A stretch of DNA of 57,496 nt from an uncultured Prevotellaceae bacterium (GCA_902768105.1 CACXJZ010000011.1:15776-73271), one strand, 5' to 3'; positions 17,387 through 27,284 are shown, counted from the stretch's first letter. A program made the numbers and translations. Notes: generated by a model not told the origin, from the letters alone.

Positions 17387-18901
17387 TTACTCAAACCTCA
17401 GCGCCTCGCCGATGCAGGCATTGGGCTGCTGGATGTGGAGCATGGCACAAACGGTTGCCGCAAAGTCGGTGATGTGGGTCTCGCGGGGATTCTCGCCGTG
17501 GGGCACCTTCCAGCCGAAGAACACCATGGGGATGTGTGCATCGTGGGGATTCCAGAGGCCATGAGTGGTACCTATAGGCGACGACCACGAGCCGTACTCG
17601 TAAAAGTTGGGTTTGGGAATGTAGATGATGTCGCCTGAGCGCCCAGGATAGTACCCCAGGAGTGCACGCTCGCGCAGGATGGGCGGCATGGCCGTAGTGG
17701 CCAGGTCCTCGTAGGCAGCTGCAAAGATGACGTCCTGATGCTTACGAACCAGATTGAGCACGTGGTGGGTCATGTCGGCTGTTATGAGCCCATGCTCGCG
17801 GATATGCTTCCAGTCGAGGAAGATGCGGCAATCCATGATGTCGCCAATGAAGTCTCCCTCGTCGCCAATATCGTTACGGCTCTCTTCGTAAATCTGCTCC
17901 TTCAGGTGGTCACTCCAGAAGGGTGCTGCCGAGAGCTTATGGTCCTGCATGAACTTCCAGTTGTGGGCTCCACCGTGGTCGGCCGTGAGGAACAGGAGAT
18001 ACTGTCCGCGTCCTACCTGCTCGTCGAGTGCCGAGAGCAGACGGGCAATGTCCTTGTCGAGCTCCAGATAGGCCTCGTTGGTATGCTCGCCGCGCGTGCT
18101 ATACTTATGGCCGATGACGTCCGTCTGGGAGTAGCTCACGCAGAGCATGTCAGTCACGTCGCCCTTGCCCAGCTGCTCACCCTTGAGGGCAGCAATGGCC
18201 ATATCGGTGGTGATGTGGCCGCAGAGGGGATAGAGTCCGACGTCCTTGCCCACGCGCTTGAACTCCTCGTTCTTGATGAGCTCGCAGTTATAGGCCTTCG
18301 CCCACTCAGGCAGCTCCTGCATGTAGTAGGTGGAGGTGATAAACTGGCGGTTCTTCCTGTCGAGCCAGTAGGCAGCGTTGGCAGCATGGCCGGCAGGCAA
18401 GATGGCGGCGCGGTCCTTGTAGCTGACGCCGATGACCTTCGAACGGAAGTCAGTATGCAGGCGCAGCTGGTCGCCGATGGTGGTGGCAACGAGGTTGACG
18501 GGCGACATGCAGCCGTCCTTCCTGTTGTCGGAGCCTACGGGCTCAACCGTCGGGTCGCTGACGCAATAGACCTTCTCCTCGTCGATGTAGAAGTTGTTGC
18601 CGCAGATGCCATGAAAGGCGGGCGTGGTGCCGGTATAGATGCTGGCGTGACCGATGGCCGTCACCGTAGGCACGTAGTTGATGAGACAGTTGTTGTAGCT
18701 GTAGCCCTCGCCCAACAGGCGGCGGAATCCTCCGTCAGTAAACTGCTCATAGTAGCGCGAGAGGTAGTCCCAGCGCATCTGATCAACAACGATGCCGACC
18801 ACGAGCTTCGGACGCTCGCCAAAGCTGGTCTGCGCAGAGAGCGGACAGCAGACCACCGTCAGCAGACAGCAGACAATAAACACAAACGACTTCTTCTTCA
18901 T
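17387..18901 (-). CDS. Secreted alkaline phosphatase-type enzyme (PafA-like)
   Basis: 504 residues from the ATG at 18901. A longer in-frame start would place the promoter inside the gene, so I reject it. Signal peptide MKKKSFVFIVCCLLTVVCCPLSA. The metal-binding sequence VGIVVDQMRWDYL, the nucleophile Thr in VPTVTAIGHASIYTG, and the late TADHGGAHN and GTTHG motifs fit Bacteroidetes phosphate-irrepressible alkaline phosphatases. It should release phosphate from organic esters in the periplasm. Its promoter is one of the recurring modules. Confidence 0.9.
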   Translation of the reverse strand: MKKKSFVFIVCCLLTVVCCPLSAQTSFGERPKLVVGIVVDQMRWDYLSRYYEQFTDGGFRRLLGEGYSYNNCLINYVPTVTAIGHASIYTGTTPAFHGICGNNFYIDEEKVYCVSDPTVEPVGSDNRKDGCMSPVNLVATTIGDQLRLHTDFRSKVIGVSYKDRAAILPAGHAANAAYWLDRKNRQFITSTYYMQELPEWAKAYNCELIKNEEFKRVGKDVGLYPLCGHITTDMAIAALKGEQLGKGDVTDMLCVSYSQTDVIGHKYSTRGEHTNEAYLELDKDIARLLSALDEQVGRGQYLLFLTADHGGAHNWKFMQDHKLSAAPFWSDHLKEQIYEESRNDIGDEGDFIGDIMDCRIFLDWKHIREHGLITADMTHHVLNLVRKHQDVIFAAAYEDLATTAMPPILRERALLGYYPGRSGDIIYIPKPNFYEYGSWSSPIGTTHGLWNPHDAHIPMVFFGWKVPHGENPRETHITDFAATVCAMLHIQQPNACIGEALRFE

Positions 18902-18927
18902 AATATTCCTTTTTTTGTTTCTGAGGG

Positions 18928-18958
18928 CAAAGGTAGTGCAAACCGAGCGAAATACAAA
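18928..18958 (-). promoter_or_regulatory. -33/-7 promoter of the phosphatase gene (recurring module)
   Basis: TTTG (18958-18955), 19 bp, TACCTTTG (18935-18928) on the minus strand, 27 bp before the ATG. Over 37 bp it differs by one base from the module at 1456-1492. Confidence 0.85.
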
Positions 18959-18971
18959 ATAAATTGCAATA

Positions 18972-19003
18972 AAAAAGGTAAAAAGGTAAAAAAGTAAAAA
19001 GGT
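18972..19003. repeat. Octamer array (AAAAAGGT x4) between divergent genes
   Basis: AAAAAGGT, AAAAAGGT, AAAAAAGT, AAAAAGGT in exact register between the phosphatase promoter and the AsmA-like promoter. Confidence 0.9.
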
Positions 19004-19039
19004 AAGAATGTACTCTCGCTCGAGAAAATCCAACCTTTT

Positions 19040-19071
19040 TTTGGTTTTCTTCTCGCTTATTCGTACCTTTG
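19040..19071 (+). promoter_or_regulatory. -33/-7 promoter of the AsmA-like gene
   Basis: TTTG (19040-19043), 20 bp, TACCTTTG (19064-19071). The first ATG is at 19078, about where transcription should start, so the mRNA may be leaderless or nearly so. Confidence 0.7.
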
Positions 19072-19077
19072 CAACCA

Positions 19078-21054
19078 ATGATGAAAAAGAAGACACTTAT
19101 ACTGAAAATCCTGGGAGGCATCATTCTTTCGGTAGTGATGCTGATGGTGCTTGCTACACTACTGTTTCACATTCCCGCCATACAGCAGGAGATTGCAACC
19201 TTTGCGACAGAACTGCTGAGCGAGAAACTGCAGACGCGCGTCAAGATAGAACGTGCCGACATCAGTCTCTTCGGAGGCTCCGTCAACCTCTACGGTTTGG
19301 AAATAGAAGACCAGCAACAACGGAAGATGCTGCAGATGGAGAAGCTGTCGGCCAGCATGGGGCTGATGGCGCTGCTCAGGGACAGCATCGTAATCAATGA
19401 TGTGGAGATAAGTGGCCTGAACGCCCTGCTGACGAAGAAGACCGACTCCGTGCCAGCCAACTACCAGTTTGTGATTGACGCCTTCAGCAAGAAAAAACCG
19501 ACAGCCGACAGCCTGCCGCCAACACCCGAGAAAAAGCACAAGATGACGCTCGACATGAGTCATGTAGAGCTGAACCGCATACACGTCAATTACGACAAAT
19601 ACGACTTCCGGCTGCACTCGGCCACGTACAACGGCAAGCATATCAAGGCAGACAGCATTCAGGCAACGTGGACGGCAGAGAAGAAGAATGGTCCCGTGGA
19701 CAACTGGGCTTGCATCAAGCAGCTGAAGGCCGAACAGCAAGGAAAAGTATTCAAGGCCGAGTTGGAAGGCCTGCGTTTCCGGACTGACAACCGTTTGCCG
19801 CGTAAGAACACAGGCAAGCCGAAGCGCGGATTCTTCGACGTGGGACACCTGGACATTACCGCCCATGCGAACATGACCATCGACGCCACCATCAAGGACT
19901 CGCTGAAGATGGAGCTGACAGAGTGCGTGGCACAGGACAGCATTACAGGAATGGACTTCCGCAACCTGACGGCACGCGCAGTACTGGTAAAGGGCCGGCT
20001 GCTGCTGAACGACATCAACGTGCAACAGGGCGACACGAAGCTGCACATTGCCAACGCCGAGATGCAGCTTCCCAGCAAGAAGAAGGGCATCAAGCTGGCG
20101 TTCCAAACAGGCACCATTACCGGACGCACGCTGCTGAAAGACATTGCACGCCCCTTCGCACCCGTGCTGGGCAAGTTTACCCTACCCCTGAACCTGACAC
20201 TCACCATGAGCGGTACGGACAGCACCCTGAGCTTCCGCAACATCCGCGTGAACACCGACAACAAGCGACTGACCATTGCTGCTGCAGGCGACATTACCCA
20301 CCTGAAGGAGAAGGAGTTGCTGGACGTGCACTTCAACGTCAACCGCATGAACACCAGCGGTTCTGAGGCAGAACTGATTATCGCCCAGTTCCCCGTCAAG
20401 AGGATGATGATGAAGCAGCTGCGCAGGCTTGGCAACATCACCTATACAGGCAGCTTCGACGTGCTCTACAAGAAGGAGGCATTCCGCGGCCTGCTGCACA
20501 CGAGCATGGGCAGTATAAACTTCAACTTCTACCTGGACGAGAACAACAAATACGTCGTGGGACAGGCCAGCACAAAGAACCTGGCGCTGGGACGCGTGAT
20601 GGACATCAAGAAGCTGGGGAACGTCGAGGCAAGTGCCAAGTTCTCTGTCGATATCTCGAAGCCCCGTACGGCTATCATGCGCCGTCAGAAGGGCGGCAAG
20701 CTACCCATAGGAACGGTGAATGCAACGGTTGACGACTGCTCGTACATGGGCATCCACGTGCGCCGCCTGACTGCTGACATCACGAGTGACGGAGCCGTAG
20801 CCACAGGTAACGTCAATCAGAACGGCAAGCACCGCGACATCTACTTCCAGTTCTCGTTTACCAATACCGAGGACATGAGCAAGATGAAGATTACGCATCC
20901 TGGCATCAAGTTCCACGGCCTTTCTGACGAGGACAAAAAAGCCAAGGAAGAGAAGAAACGTCAGAAAAAGCTGCAAAAGGAAGAGAAAAAGCGTCAGCAG
21001 GAAGAGGAAGAGCGCCGCACGGGCAAGAAGAAAAAGAAATTCCTTTTCTTCTAA
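19078..21054 (+). CDS. AsmA/TamB-like inner-membrane-anchored protein
   Basis: About 658 residues. One N-terminal transmembrane helix (ILGGIILSVVMLMVLATLLF) and then a long beta-rich periplasmic stretch with the AsmA-type opening LSEKLQTRVKIERADISLFGG and repeated beta phrases. The last 45 residues are extremely basic and coiled-coil-like (KAKEEKKRQKK...GKKKKKFLFF). AsmA-like proteins are linked with lipid traffic to the outer membrane; that role is inferred from family. Its stop overlaps the convergent epimerase stop by four bases. Start is ATG 19078 or 19081. Confidence 0.8.
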   Translation: MMKKKTLILKILGGIILSVVMLMVLATLLFHIPAIQQEIATFATELLSEKLQTRVKIERADISLFGGSVNLYGLEIEDQQQRKMLQMEKLSASMGLMALLRDSIVINDVEISGLNALLTKKTDSVPANYQFVIDAFSKKKPTADSLPPTPEKKHKMTLDMSHVELNRIHVNYDKYDFRLHSATYNGKHIKADSIQATWTAEKKNGPVDNWACIKQLKAEQQGKVFKAELEGLRFRTDNRLPRKNTGKPKRGFFDVGHLDITAHANMTIDATIKDSLKMELTECVAQDSITGMDFRNLTARAVLVKGRLLLNDINVQQGDTKLHIANAEMQLPSKKKGIKLAFQTGTITGRTLLKDIARPFAPVLGKFTLPLNLTLTMSGTDSTLSFRNIRVNTDNKRLTIAAAGDITHLKEKELLDVHFNVNRMNTSGSEAELIIAQFPVKRMMMKQLRRLGNITYTGSFDVLYKKEAFRGLLHTSMGSINFNFYLDENNKYVVGQASTKNLALGRVMDIKKLGNVEASAKFSVDISKPRTAIMRRQKGGKLPIGTVNATVDDCSYMGIHVRRLTADITSDGAVATGNVNQNGKHRDIYFQFSFTNTEDMSKMKITHPGIKFHGLSDEDKKAKEEKKRQKKLQKEEKKRQQEEEERRTGKKKKKFLFF

Positions 21055-22328
21055 CCCATACGTTCAATGATTTCCAGGCACATGCGGCTGTTGTGGTAGG
21101 GACACTTCCAGAAGCCCGCATGGTCGTCGTCGAGGTTGAGCGTGCCGTCAGGACGGCGGCTCCAGTACCACTCGCCATGCTCGTAGTCGATGAGGTTCTG
21201 CTTGATGTAATCCCAGCAACGCTGAGCCTTCTGTAACGCGTCGTCATCGCCGAAGTGCTGCCAGATATTGAACCACCCTACTACATTCTCCGCCTGTACC
21301 CACCAGTGGAGGTCGTCGTCCACATACTCCGTGTCGAGGTTGGCCTCATGAATCATCGAGCCGTCAGCATTCAGGCCCTTCTCGCTGGCCTTTGCCACCA
21401 TGCGAACGATAGGCTCCACCTTTGCCAGAACGTTCTTGTCGCCCAACACAAGGGCAGCCTCGTGCATAAGCCACGAGCACTCGATGTCGTGGCCGTAGCT
21501 CTCCAGACGGCCGGCACCACGCGTCCAGTCCATCGAGAAGAAGAGGTCGAGGTGGTGGGTCTCAGGATTGAGAATCTTGTCAGTAAAGATGTCGATGAGG
21601 TTTTTGACTGAAGACTGAAGGGCGATGAGCGTAGCATCATCAACGACGATACCCGTAGGCAGTACGGAACCGAGTACAGGCACATAGTCGCACGACTCCT
21701 GAGCCTGCAACTCGCGGACGGCACGCAGCAGATTGGTGTATGGCTCAATGATGTGCAGGTGGGTATTCTGCGACTTGGGGAAGTTGGCGTCCAGCTCCGA
21801 GAGTCGCATGTCAGCCATCTCGCCCCACTCCTGCGTGCACGCCTCGATGTAGCCGTTGTGCTCGTGGTCGAAGGCATGCTCCTCGATACAGTCGAAGAGC
21901 TGCAGCGCATACTCCAGCGCCTCGCGGTCGGCTGTGGCACGAGCATACTCCGAGAGGCCGTAGATAGCGAATCCTATGGCATAGAACTGCTTTTTCGTGT
22001 CGAGCGGATTGCCCTTGTAATCGACGCTCCAATAGACGCCTCCGTACTCCTTATCAATGAAGTGGTCGATGATATAGTCCTTGGCGCGGGTGGCAGCATC
22101 CAGGTATTCCGGTTTTCCCAGTACCCTGTAGGCGGCAGAGAACGACCACAGTATCCTTGCATTCAGGATGGCACCCTTCTCGGCCTCAGGATGCAGCACG
22201 CCCCGTCCGTCCATGCGACCATAGAAGCCGCCGTTCTCGCGGTCCTGCATCTGCTCAAGCCAGAAACGCAGGATGTTGTTCTGTAACACATCCTGCATTT
22301 CCTGTCTCATCGATTTGAGATTTTCCAT
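21051..22328 (-). CDS. Cellobiose 2-epimerase (AGE family)
   Basis: 425 residues, (alpha/alpha)6 barrel. Epimerises the reducing-end glucose or mannose of beta-1,4 disaccharides, here most likely mannobiose to mannosylglucose. The catalytic histidines fit the family: H190 (NTHLHIIEPYTNL), H280 (SYGHDIE) and H412 (PYHNSR). AGE sugar-amine epimerases are the alternative, but the neighbours (GPH transporter, GH130, GH26, GH5) argue for the disaccharide enzyme. Last gene of the mannan cluster; 9 bp after the transporter. Confidence 0.88.
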   Translation of the reverse strand: MENLKSMRQEMQDVLQNNILRFWLEQMQDRENGGFYGRMDGRGVLHPEAEKGAILNARILWSFSAAYRVLGKPEYLDAATRAKDYIIDHFIDKEYGGVYWSVDYKGNPLDTKKQFYAIGFAIYGLSEYARATADREALEYALQLFDCIEEHAFDHEHNGYIEACTQEWGEMADMRLSELDANFPKSQNTHLHIIEPYTNLLRAVRELQAQESCDYVPVLGSVLPTGIVVDDATLIALQSSVKNLIDIFTDKILNPETHHLDLFFSMDWTRGAGRLESYGHDIECSWLMHEAALVLGDKNVLAKVEPIVRMVAKASEKGLNADGSMIHEANLDTEYVDDDLHWWVQAENVVGWFNIWQHFGDDDALQKAQRCWDYIKQNLIDYEHGEWYWSRRPDGTLNLDDDHAGFWKCPYHNSRMCLEIIERMG

Positions 22329-22337
22329 AAATTCTTA

Positions 22338-23711
22338 TTACTTCTTAATGGGATACACATAGAGCAAGCCCATCATAATCACCACAATGACTGCGGGGAA
22401 CAGCGAGAAGAGCATCCACACCATGCTGCGTACCGACTCCATATCGGTAATGGTGATGATGGTCTCACCCGTCACCTCGTTGGTACCCGACATGAAGCCG
22501 GCAATACCCAGCAGCAATACAACGAGCGAACCAGAGATGGCCGTACCGAACTTCATGGCCATCGTACCACTGGAGAAGATGAGTCCCGTTGACGAGGTAC
22601 CGTTCTTCTCAGTAGCATAGTCAGCCACGTCAGCATACATCGACCACAACAGCGGCGAGTAGATGCCGATGCCGATAGATGTCAGGATGACAACGGCAAT
22701 CATCACCCAAATATAGGCGGGATCCATGGGGATGAAGAAAAAGAGGATGGACGTGACAAAGCAGATGACGCCAGCCCAGAGGAAGGCCATACGTTTGGAG
22801 CCCACCTTCTTGGTGAAGACGGGCGACACGCCACCGAAGACCATACAGGTAGCCTCGCCGAAGGTCATGAAGGCAGTATAGTTAATAATCATGCCACTGA
22901 CGGTCACGTCGCCATGCATGCAGTACTCGAACATATAGCCGGCCACAGCATAGCGGAAGCCGTTAAAGAAGTTCATGCAAACGCCGATAAGCGTGAGGAT
23001 GATCCAAGGCTTGTTCCTGAACAGGTCGGCAAAGGGCTTGAACGAGAACTTCTCCGCACGAACGGGCTTCATGCGCTCCTTGGTGAGCAGTCCACAGGCC
23101 AGCGTACCGGCAGCCGCCAGAACGCCAAATATCAAACCAATGAGGGCATACTGGTGCTGCTTGGCCGCAGCGGTATATTCGCCGCCAATCTTCTCGCCAC
23201 CAATCATCTCGATGATGAGGGGAAACGAGAGCAGCGTGATGAAGCCCATCGCATAGGCACCTACCATACGGAATGCCGAGAACTGGTTTTTCTCGTTGTC
23301 GTCATCCGTCATCACACCCAGGAGCGAGCCGTAGGGCACGTTCACAGCCGTATAGACAGCCATCATGAGCAGATAGAGCGAATAGGCCCAGATGCGCTTA
23401 CCCGTCATACCGAAGTCGGGGGTATAAAGCAGCAAGGCGAAGATGAGTCCGAAGGGGATGGCGCCATAGATGAGCCACGGCCTGTAGGTACCCCAGCGGC
23501 TTTGCGTACGGTCTGACAAAGAACCCATGAGCGGGTCGGTCACCACGTCAAACATACGCGCTATGAGCATCAGCGTCGCCGTGTCTGCAACGGTCAGTCC
23601 GAAGATGTTAGTAAAGAACAGCGGGAACGCTATAGACATCACTTTCCAGGTAATACCACCCGCTGCGGCATCACCAAGCGCATAACCTATTTTTTCTTTT
23701 AAAGTAGCCAT
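22338..23711 (-). CDS. GPH-family glycoside:cation symporter
   Basis: 457 residues with about 12 hydrophobic helices. The N-terminus KIGYALGDAAAGGITWKV and the motif FDVVTDPLMGSLSDRTQSRWGTYRPWLIYG are characteristic of the MelB/GPH family. It sits in the inner membrane and probably carries beta-mannobiose or related mannosides into the cytoplasm for the epimerase and GH130. Substrate is inferred from context. The gap to GH130 is filled by an octamer array. Confidence 0.92.
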   Translation of the reverse strand: MATLKEKIGYALGDAAAGGITWKVMSIAFPLFFTNIFGLTVADTATLMLIARMFDVVTDPLMGSLSDRTQSRWGTYRPWLIYGAIPFGLIFALLLYTPDFGMTGKRIWAYSLYLLMMAVYTAVNVPYGSLLGVMTDDDNEKNQFSAFRMVGAYAMGFITLLSFPLIIEMIGGEKIGGEYTAAAKQHQYALIGLIFGVLAAAGTLACGLLTKERMKPVRAEKFSFKPFADLFRNKPWIILTLIGVCMNFFNGFRYAVAGYMFEYCMHGDVTVSGMIINYTAFMTFGEATCMVFGGVSPVFTKKVGSKRMAFLWAGVICFVTSILFFFIPMDPAYIWVMIAVVILTSIGIGIYSPLLWSMYADVADYATEKNGTSSTGLIFSSGTMAMKFGTAISGSLVVLLLGIAGFMSGTNEVTGETIITITDMESVRSMVWMLFSLFPAVIVVIMMGLLYVYPIKK

Positions 23712-23719
23712 GTTTTTTT

Positions 23720-23751
23720 CATTATTTCGTTATTACATTATTACGATTATT
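23720..23751 (-). repeat. Octamer array between GH130 and the transporter
   Basis: Plus-strand units CATTATTT, CGTTATTA, CATTATTA, CGATTATT. The GH130 stop codon (23749-23747) falls inside the last unit and the transporter ATG is eight bases beyond the first. Confidence 0.85.
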
Positions 23752-24910
23752 TGTTGGCACGGTTCTTCGCCACCAGCTTCTTGATGGTCTCCACGCTGGC
23801 AGCTGTGTAGTAGCCGTCCTCGGGCGTGTTCATGCAATAGTCAACAAGCCTGTCAATGGTCGATGTAGCCACGTGCATGCGGGTATCGGCCGAAGCATAG
23901 TAGATGAATACCTTACCATCCTCATCGGCAATCCAGCCGTTGGCGAAGGCAACGTTCATCACGTCGCCCAGATACTCGTCACCCTCGGGCACGAGGAAGA
24001 ATCCACCCGGACGGGCAATCACTCGCGTGGGGTCGTCGAGTGCCGTCATGTACATATAGAGCACATAGCGCAGACCGTCGGCCGTAGCACGCACGCCGTG
24101 AGCCAGGTGTAGCCAGCCCTTCGGAGTCTTGATGGGGTGCGGACCCTCGCCGTTCTTCACCTCCGTAATGGTATGGTACTTGCGCTCGTAGATGATGGTC
24201 TCGTCCTTCACCTCGGCATTGGTGATGTCATCGACAAGTGTCCAGCCAATGCCGCCGCCAGAGCCTGTATCGATGAAGCCATCTTGCGGACGGGTATAGA
24301 AAGCATATTTCCCATTGACGAACTCAGGATGCAGCACGACGTTGCGCTGCTGACTCTTCGTCTTCAGGTCGGGCAGGCGCTCCCACGTCTTCAGGTCCTT
24401 CGTGCGGGCGATGCCAGCCGTAGCCGTAGCTGCCGAAAGGTTGCCCGGCTGCGAGTCGTCGTGACGCTCAGCACAGAACACGCCGTAAATCCAGCCGTCC
24501 TCGTGCTGGGTGATGCGCATGTCGTAGATGTTGGTAGCCGGAATCACGTCATCGGGCATGGTGATGGGCTCGTCCCAGAAGCGGAAGTTATCCACGCCGT
24601 TGGGACTCTCTGCCACAGCGAAGAAGCTCTTACGGTCAGCCCCTTCCACACGAACCACGAGCAGATACTTCCCCTGCCACTTCAGGGCACCTGAGTTCAG
24701 CGTGGCATTCATCATGATGCGCTGCATCAGGTAGGGGTTGTCCTCCTCTGAGAAGTCATACTTCCACTCCAGCGGCGTGTGTTCGGCCGTCAATATAGGG
24801 AACTTCCACTTCTCGTAGATGCCGTTCCCCCACTCCACGGGTTCGTTCTTACGGCTCAGCAGCTCCTCGTGGTGAGCACGCAGGGCCTTTACTTTTTCTT
24901 CGAAATTCAT
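23747..24910 (-). CDS. GH130 4-O-beta-D-mannosyl-D-glucose phosphorylase
   Basis: 387 residues, five-bladed beta-propeller family. Splits mannosylglucose with phosphate into mannose-1-phosphate and glucose in the cytoplasm. The catalytic Asp is D130 in NIYDMRIT, and phosphate-binding Arg/His are expected in QRNVVLHPEF and YTRPQDGF. The length and the MNATLNSGALKWQGKYLLVVR region fit the mannosylglucose phosphorylase subgroup. The epimerase next door makes its substrate. No signal peptide. Confidence 0.92.
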   Translation of the reverse strand: MNFEEKVKALRAHHEELLSRKNEPVEWGNGIYEKWKFPILTAEHTPLEWKYDFSEEDNPYLMQRIMMNATLNSGALKWQGKYLLVVRVEGADRKSFFAVAESPNGVDNFRFWDEPITMPDDVIPATNIYDMRITQHEDGWIYGVFCAERHDDSQPGNLSAATATAGIARTKDLKTWERLPDLKTKSQQRNVVLHPEFVNGKYAFYTRPQDGFIDTGSGGGIGWTLVDDITNAEVKDETIIYERKYHTITEVKNGEGPHPIKTPKGWLHLAHGVRATADGLRYVLYMYMTALDDPTRVIARPGGFFLVPEGDEYLGDVMNVAFANGWIADEDGKVFIYYASADTRMHVATSTIDRLVDYCMNTPEDGYYTAASVETIKKLVAKNRANK

Positions 24911-24953
24911 CTTTATCTAATCTTTAATGTTTTATCTTCTGAAATTAAATCTT

Positions 24954-24978
24954 TTAATGTTTAATGTCCTGAATGTCC
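24954..24978 (-). repeat. Nonamer repeat forming the 3' end of the CE7-GH26 gene
   Basis: On the coding strand GGACATTCA and GGACATTAA run into ACATTAA, giving the tail KDIQDIKH and the stop. GGACATTAA is identical to a unit of the array at 37299-37343. Less regular A-rich 9-10-base units fill the rest of the gap to GH130. Confidence 0.65.
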
Positions 24979-27284
24979 TTCAGGAACAACGTGTTCTGAG
25001 CCTTCGACAGCTTCTTGTAGTCGTCGCCACAAGGTGTGCCGGGAACAGGGCCGAAATACTCCGTCTCGTAATTACGCCACAAGAGGAAGTAGCTAATGCG
25101 GTACTTGTCCATGATGGGCTTCAGCACACGCGTGAACCACGTGCCGTCAGGCAGGTTCTTGAAGCCGCACTCCGTCATCGCGAAGAGCTTGCCGTTGTCG
25201 GCAGCAAACTTCGAGAGGAAGTCGAGGTCGGCAGTCAGCTGCTTCACAAAGTCTGCTTCCGTTCCCCATTGGTAAGCATCCTCACCAATCAGCGTCACGC
25301 GGTCATTGCCGGGATAGCGAGCGAGGAAGCGCTCCTTCGTCCAGTTGCCGTCGAGGTTAGGCGAATAGCTCCACAAGAGGTTATCGAAGCCCTGCGCGTT
25401 CATATAGTCCTGCAACATGTTCCACAGTCCGCGGAACTCCTCGTCAGAGCAGAGCTTCTGTCCCCACCAGAACCACGAGCCGTTGTTCTCGTGCCAGGGA
25501 CGGAAGATGATGGGAATGGGCTGTCCGTCTTCGGTCTTGAGCGACTTCATGAAGTCGGCCACGCGTTGCATCCAGAGCTTGAACTTCTCATGCTGAGCAC
25601 CTCCGGGCAACACGCTGCGCACGACGGTCGCATCAGTCACGTCCCAGGAAGAGCCTGTAGGGAATGCCTGTCCTGAGCGTCCTCCGTGAGGAGCCGTCGT
25701 AATGGGATTGCGCGGATGCCAGCTGATAGTGATGATGCCGCCACGCTTATGGTGCTTGATGATCTCCTCACGCATGCGAGTGAATGGCACGCTGTCAAGG
25801 TTCTTCTCGTCGCCCATCTCGATGCCGCCAAGCTCGAAGCCCATGACGGCAGGATAGTCGCCAACGGTCTGGAGCACGTCGCTCCTGCCGTCTTCATAAG
25901 CCCAGCCGATACCGTAGAACGGGTCGTCCTGGTGAGCGGCCATGTAGCCCTTCTCGCGAATGGCATAGAGGCGTTTCTCCAGTTCGGTGGCAGGCGTCTT
26001 CTTCAGTTGCTTGAGCAGCCAGCCTTCCCACTCGTCCCATTGTTCCTGGAACCAGAAGTGCCACGTAGCCTGATAGGGTGAAATATCCTTCGGACCAGTC
26101 ACCACGTTATAGGTTGCCCACGCGGTTGTAGGCGGTACCACGTCGTCGTTGTATCCGAACGAGAACCATCCCGTCTGCTGGCTGGTGATGCGTCGTGCGA
26201 AGTTCACGCCGTCGTAGTAGCGCGAGGTCTCAATCTGCTTCTCCTGACCCTTGCCTTTGTTCCAATAGAAATAGTGGGGCCAGCCGCAGGCCACGCCCTT
26301 GAGCGATGCCGTGTGGTCGCACATGGCAGCATGAACGGGTGCGTAGCAGGTGACGCGCTTGTCGAGTCCGGCCGTTGCCAGACTCAGGAATCCTCCCTGA
26401 CTGCTGCCCGTCACACCGAGCTGCTTGCCGTTCCACGGGGTGTATTGCTCTATGTAGTCGATGGCGCGGATGCATCCCAGCACCACGCGCTTGTAGTACA
26501 TCTTGTCGCGGTTGTCAGCGTTGAACTCCCAGTAGCCCATCAGCGCTCCGTTGAACACGTCGTCATAGACGCCCTGCTGCATGGTGACGGGAATACCATG
26601 AATGCCTATCTCGAGCGTCACCACTCCTTGCGAAGCCGTATAGACGTCGCCGCCATAAGGACGAACGCCAGCTCCGGGCACGCGCAGCAAGGCGGGATAC
26701 TTACCCTCCTTGACGGGCACGCAGAGGATGCCGTAGGTGCGGTAGTTCCATTGCATATTCTGGAAGCTGACCTCATAGACGTTCACGTCCTTCGTGCAAC
26801 GCTCGGGCAGCAGTCGCTTCGTGGGGTTCAGGTCGGTGTTGCGGGCCTCGCTGATGGCGTTCTGCCAGAAGCTGTCGAAGTCGGCAGGCATGACCGTTGT
26901 GGGCTGCAGTCGCTCAGGCGAGAAGGCTGCTCCACAGGCACCCTTGTAGTCCTTGCCGCCCACGTGGGCTGTTACATCGACGCGGTAGAATCCCGGCACG
27001 TCCATCTTGCCCTTCAGCGTCAGCGTGCCGTCCTTGAGCACCACGCCCGTTTTCTTGACGGTCTGGTACATCTCCGGACCAGCAGCATAGTCAATGGTGA
27101 CGTTGCTGAGAGGCGTATTCGAGCGGGTGACGCTAATGGTAAACGTCGCCGTCTCGCCCGTCTTGTAGGTCCAGTCCTGGTGGTTGGGCACCACCTTCAC
27201 CTCGATGTCGTTGCCACGTATCTGCGCACTCAGCTGCAGCATGGCGAAAAGAGCCATCAACAGGCTCATCGTTTTTTTTATCAT
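24954..27284 (-). CDS. Secreted CE7 acetyl esterase fused to GH26 beta-mannanase
   Basis: 776 residues from the ATG at 27284, which opens a signal peptide (MIKKTMSLLMALFAMLQLSA). An upstream in-frame ATG would add 12 residues before it. Ig-like region about 22-120; CE7 acetyl xylan esterase domain about 125-420, with nucleophile S295 (GSSQGG), Asp in NDD (380-381) and likely His H409; GH26 domain about 445-770, with acid/base E599 (WHENNG) and nucleophile E705 (MTECGF). One chain would deacetylate and cut acetylated mannan. It has its own promoter. The order esterase then GH26 is unusual in my experience. Tail encoded by repeat DNA. Confidence 0.92.
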   Translation of the reverse strand: MIKKTMSLLMALFAMLQLSAQIRGNDIEVKVVPNHQDWTYKTGETATFTISVTRSNTPLSNVTIDYAAGPEMYQTVKKTGVVLKDGTLTLKGKMDVPGFYRVDVTAHVGGKDYKGACGAAFSPERLQPTTVMPADFDSFWQNAISEARNTDLNPTKRLLPERCTKDVNVYEVSFQNMQWNYRTYGILCVPVKEGKYPALLRVPGAGVRPYGGDVYTASQGVVTLEIGIHGIPVTMQQGVYDDVFNGALMGYWEFNADNRDKMYYKRVVLGCIRAIDYIEQYTPWNGKQLGVTGSSQGGFLSLATAGLDKRVTCYAPVHAAMCDHTASLKGVACGWPHYFYWNKGKGQEKQIETSRYYDGVNFARRITSQQTGWFSFGYNDDVVPPTTAWATYNVVTGPKDISPYQATWHFWFQEQWDEWEGWLLKQLKKTPATELEKRLYAIREKGYMAAHQDDPFYGIGWAYEDGRSDVLQTVGDYPAVMGFELGGIEMGDEKNLDSVPFTRMREEIIKHHKRGGIITISWHPRNPITTAPHGGRSGQAFPTGSSWDVTDATVVRSVLPGGAQHEKFKLWMQRVADFMKSLKTEDGQPIPIIFRPWHENNGSWFWWGQKLCSDEEFRGLWNMLQDYMNAQGFDNLLWSYSPNLDGNWTKERFLARYPGNDRVTLIGEDAYQWGTEADFVKQLTADLDFLSKFAADNGKLFAMTECGFKNLPDGTWFTRVLKPIMDKYRISYFLLWRNYETEYFGPVPGTPCGDDYKKLSKAQNTLFLKDIQDIKH

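Noticed and set aside
17738-18997. 419-codon plus-strand frame opposite the phosphatase
   Set aside because: Shadow of a clear secreted phosphatase gene; no start signal or domain.
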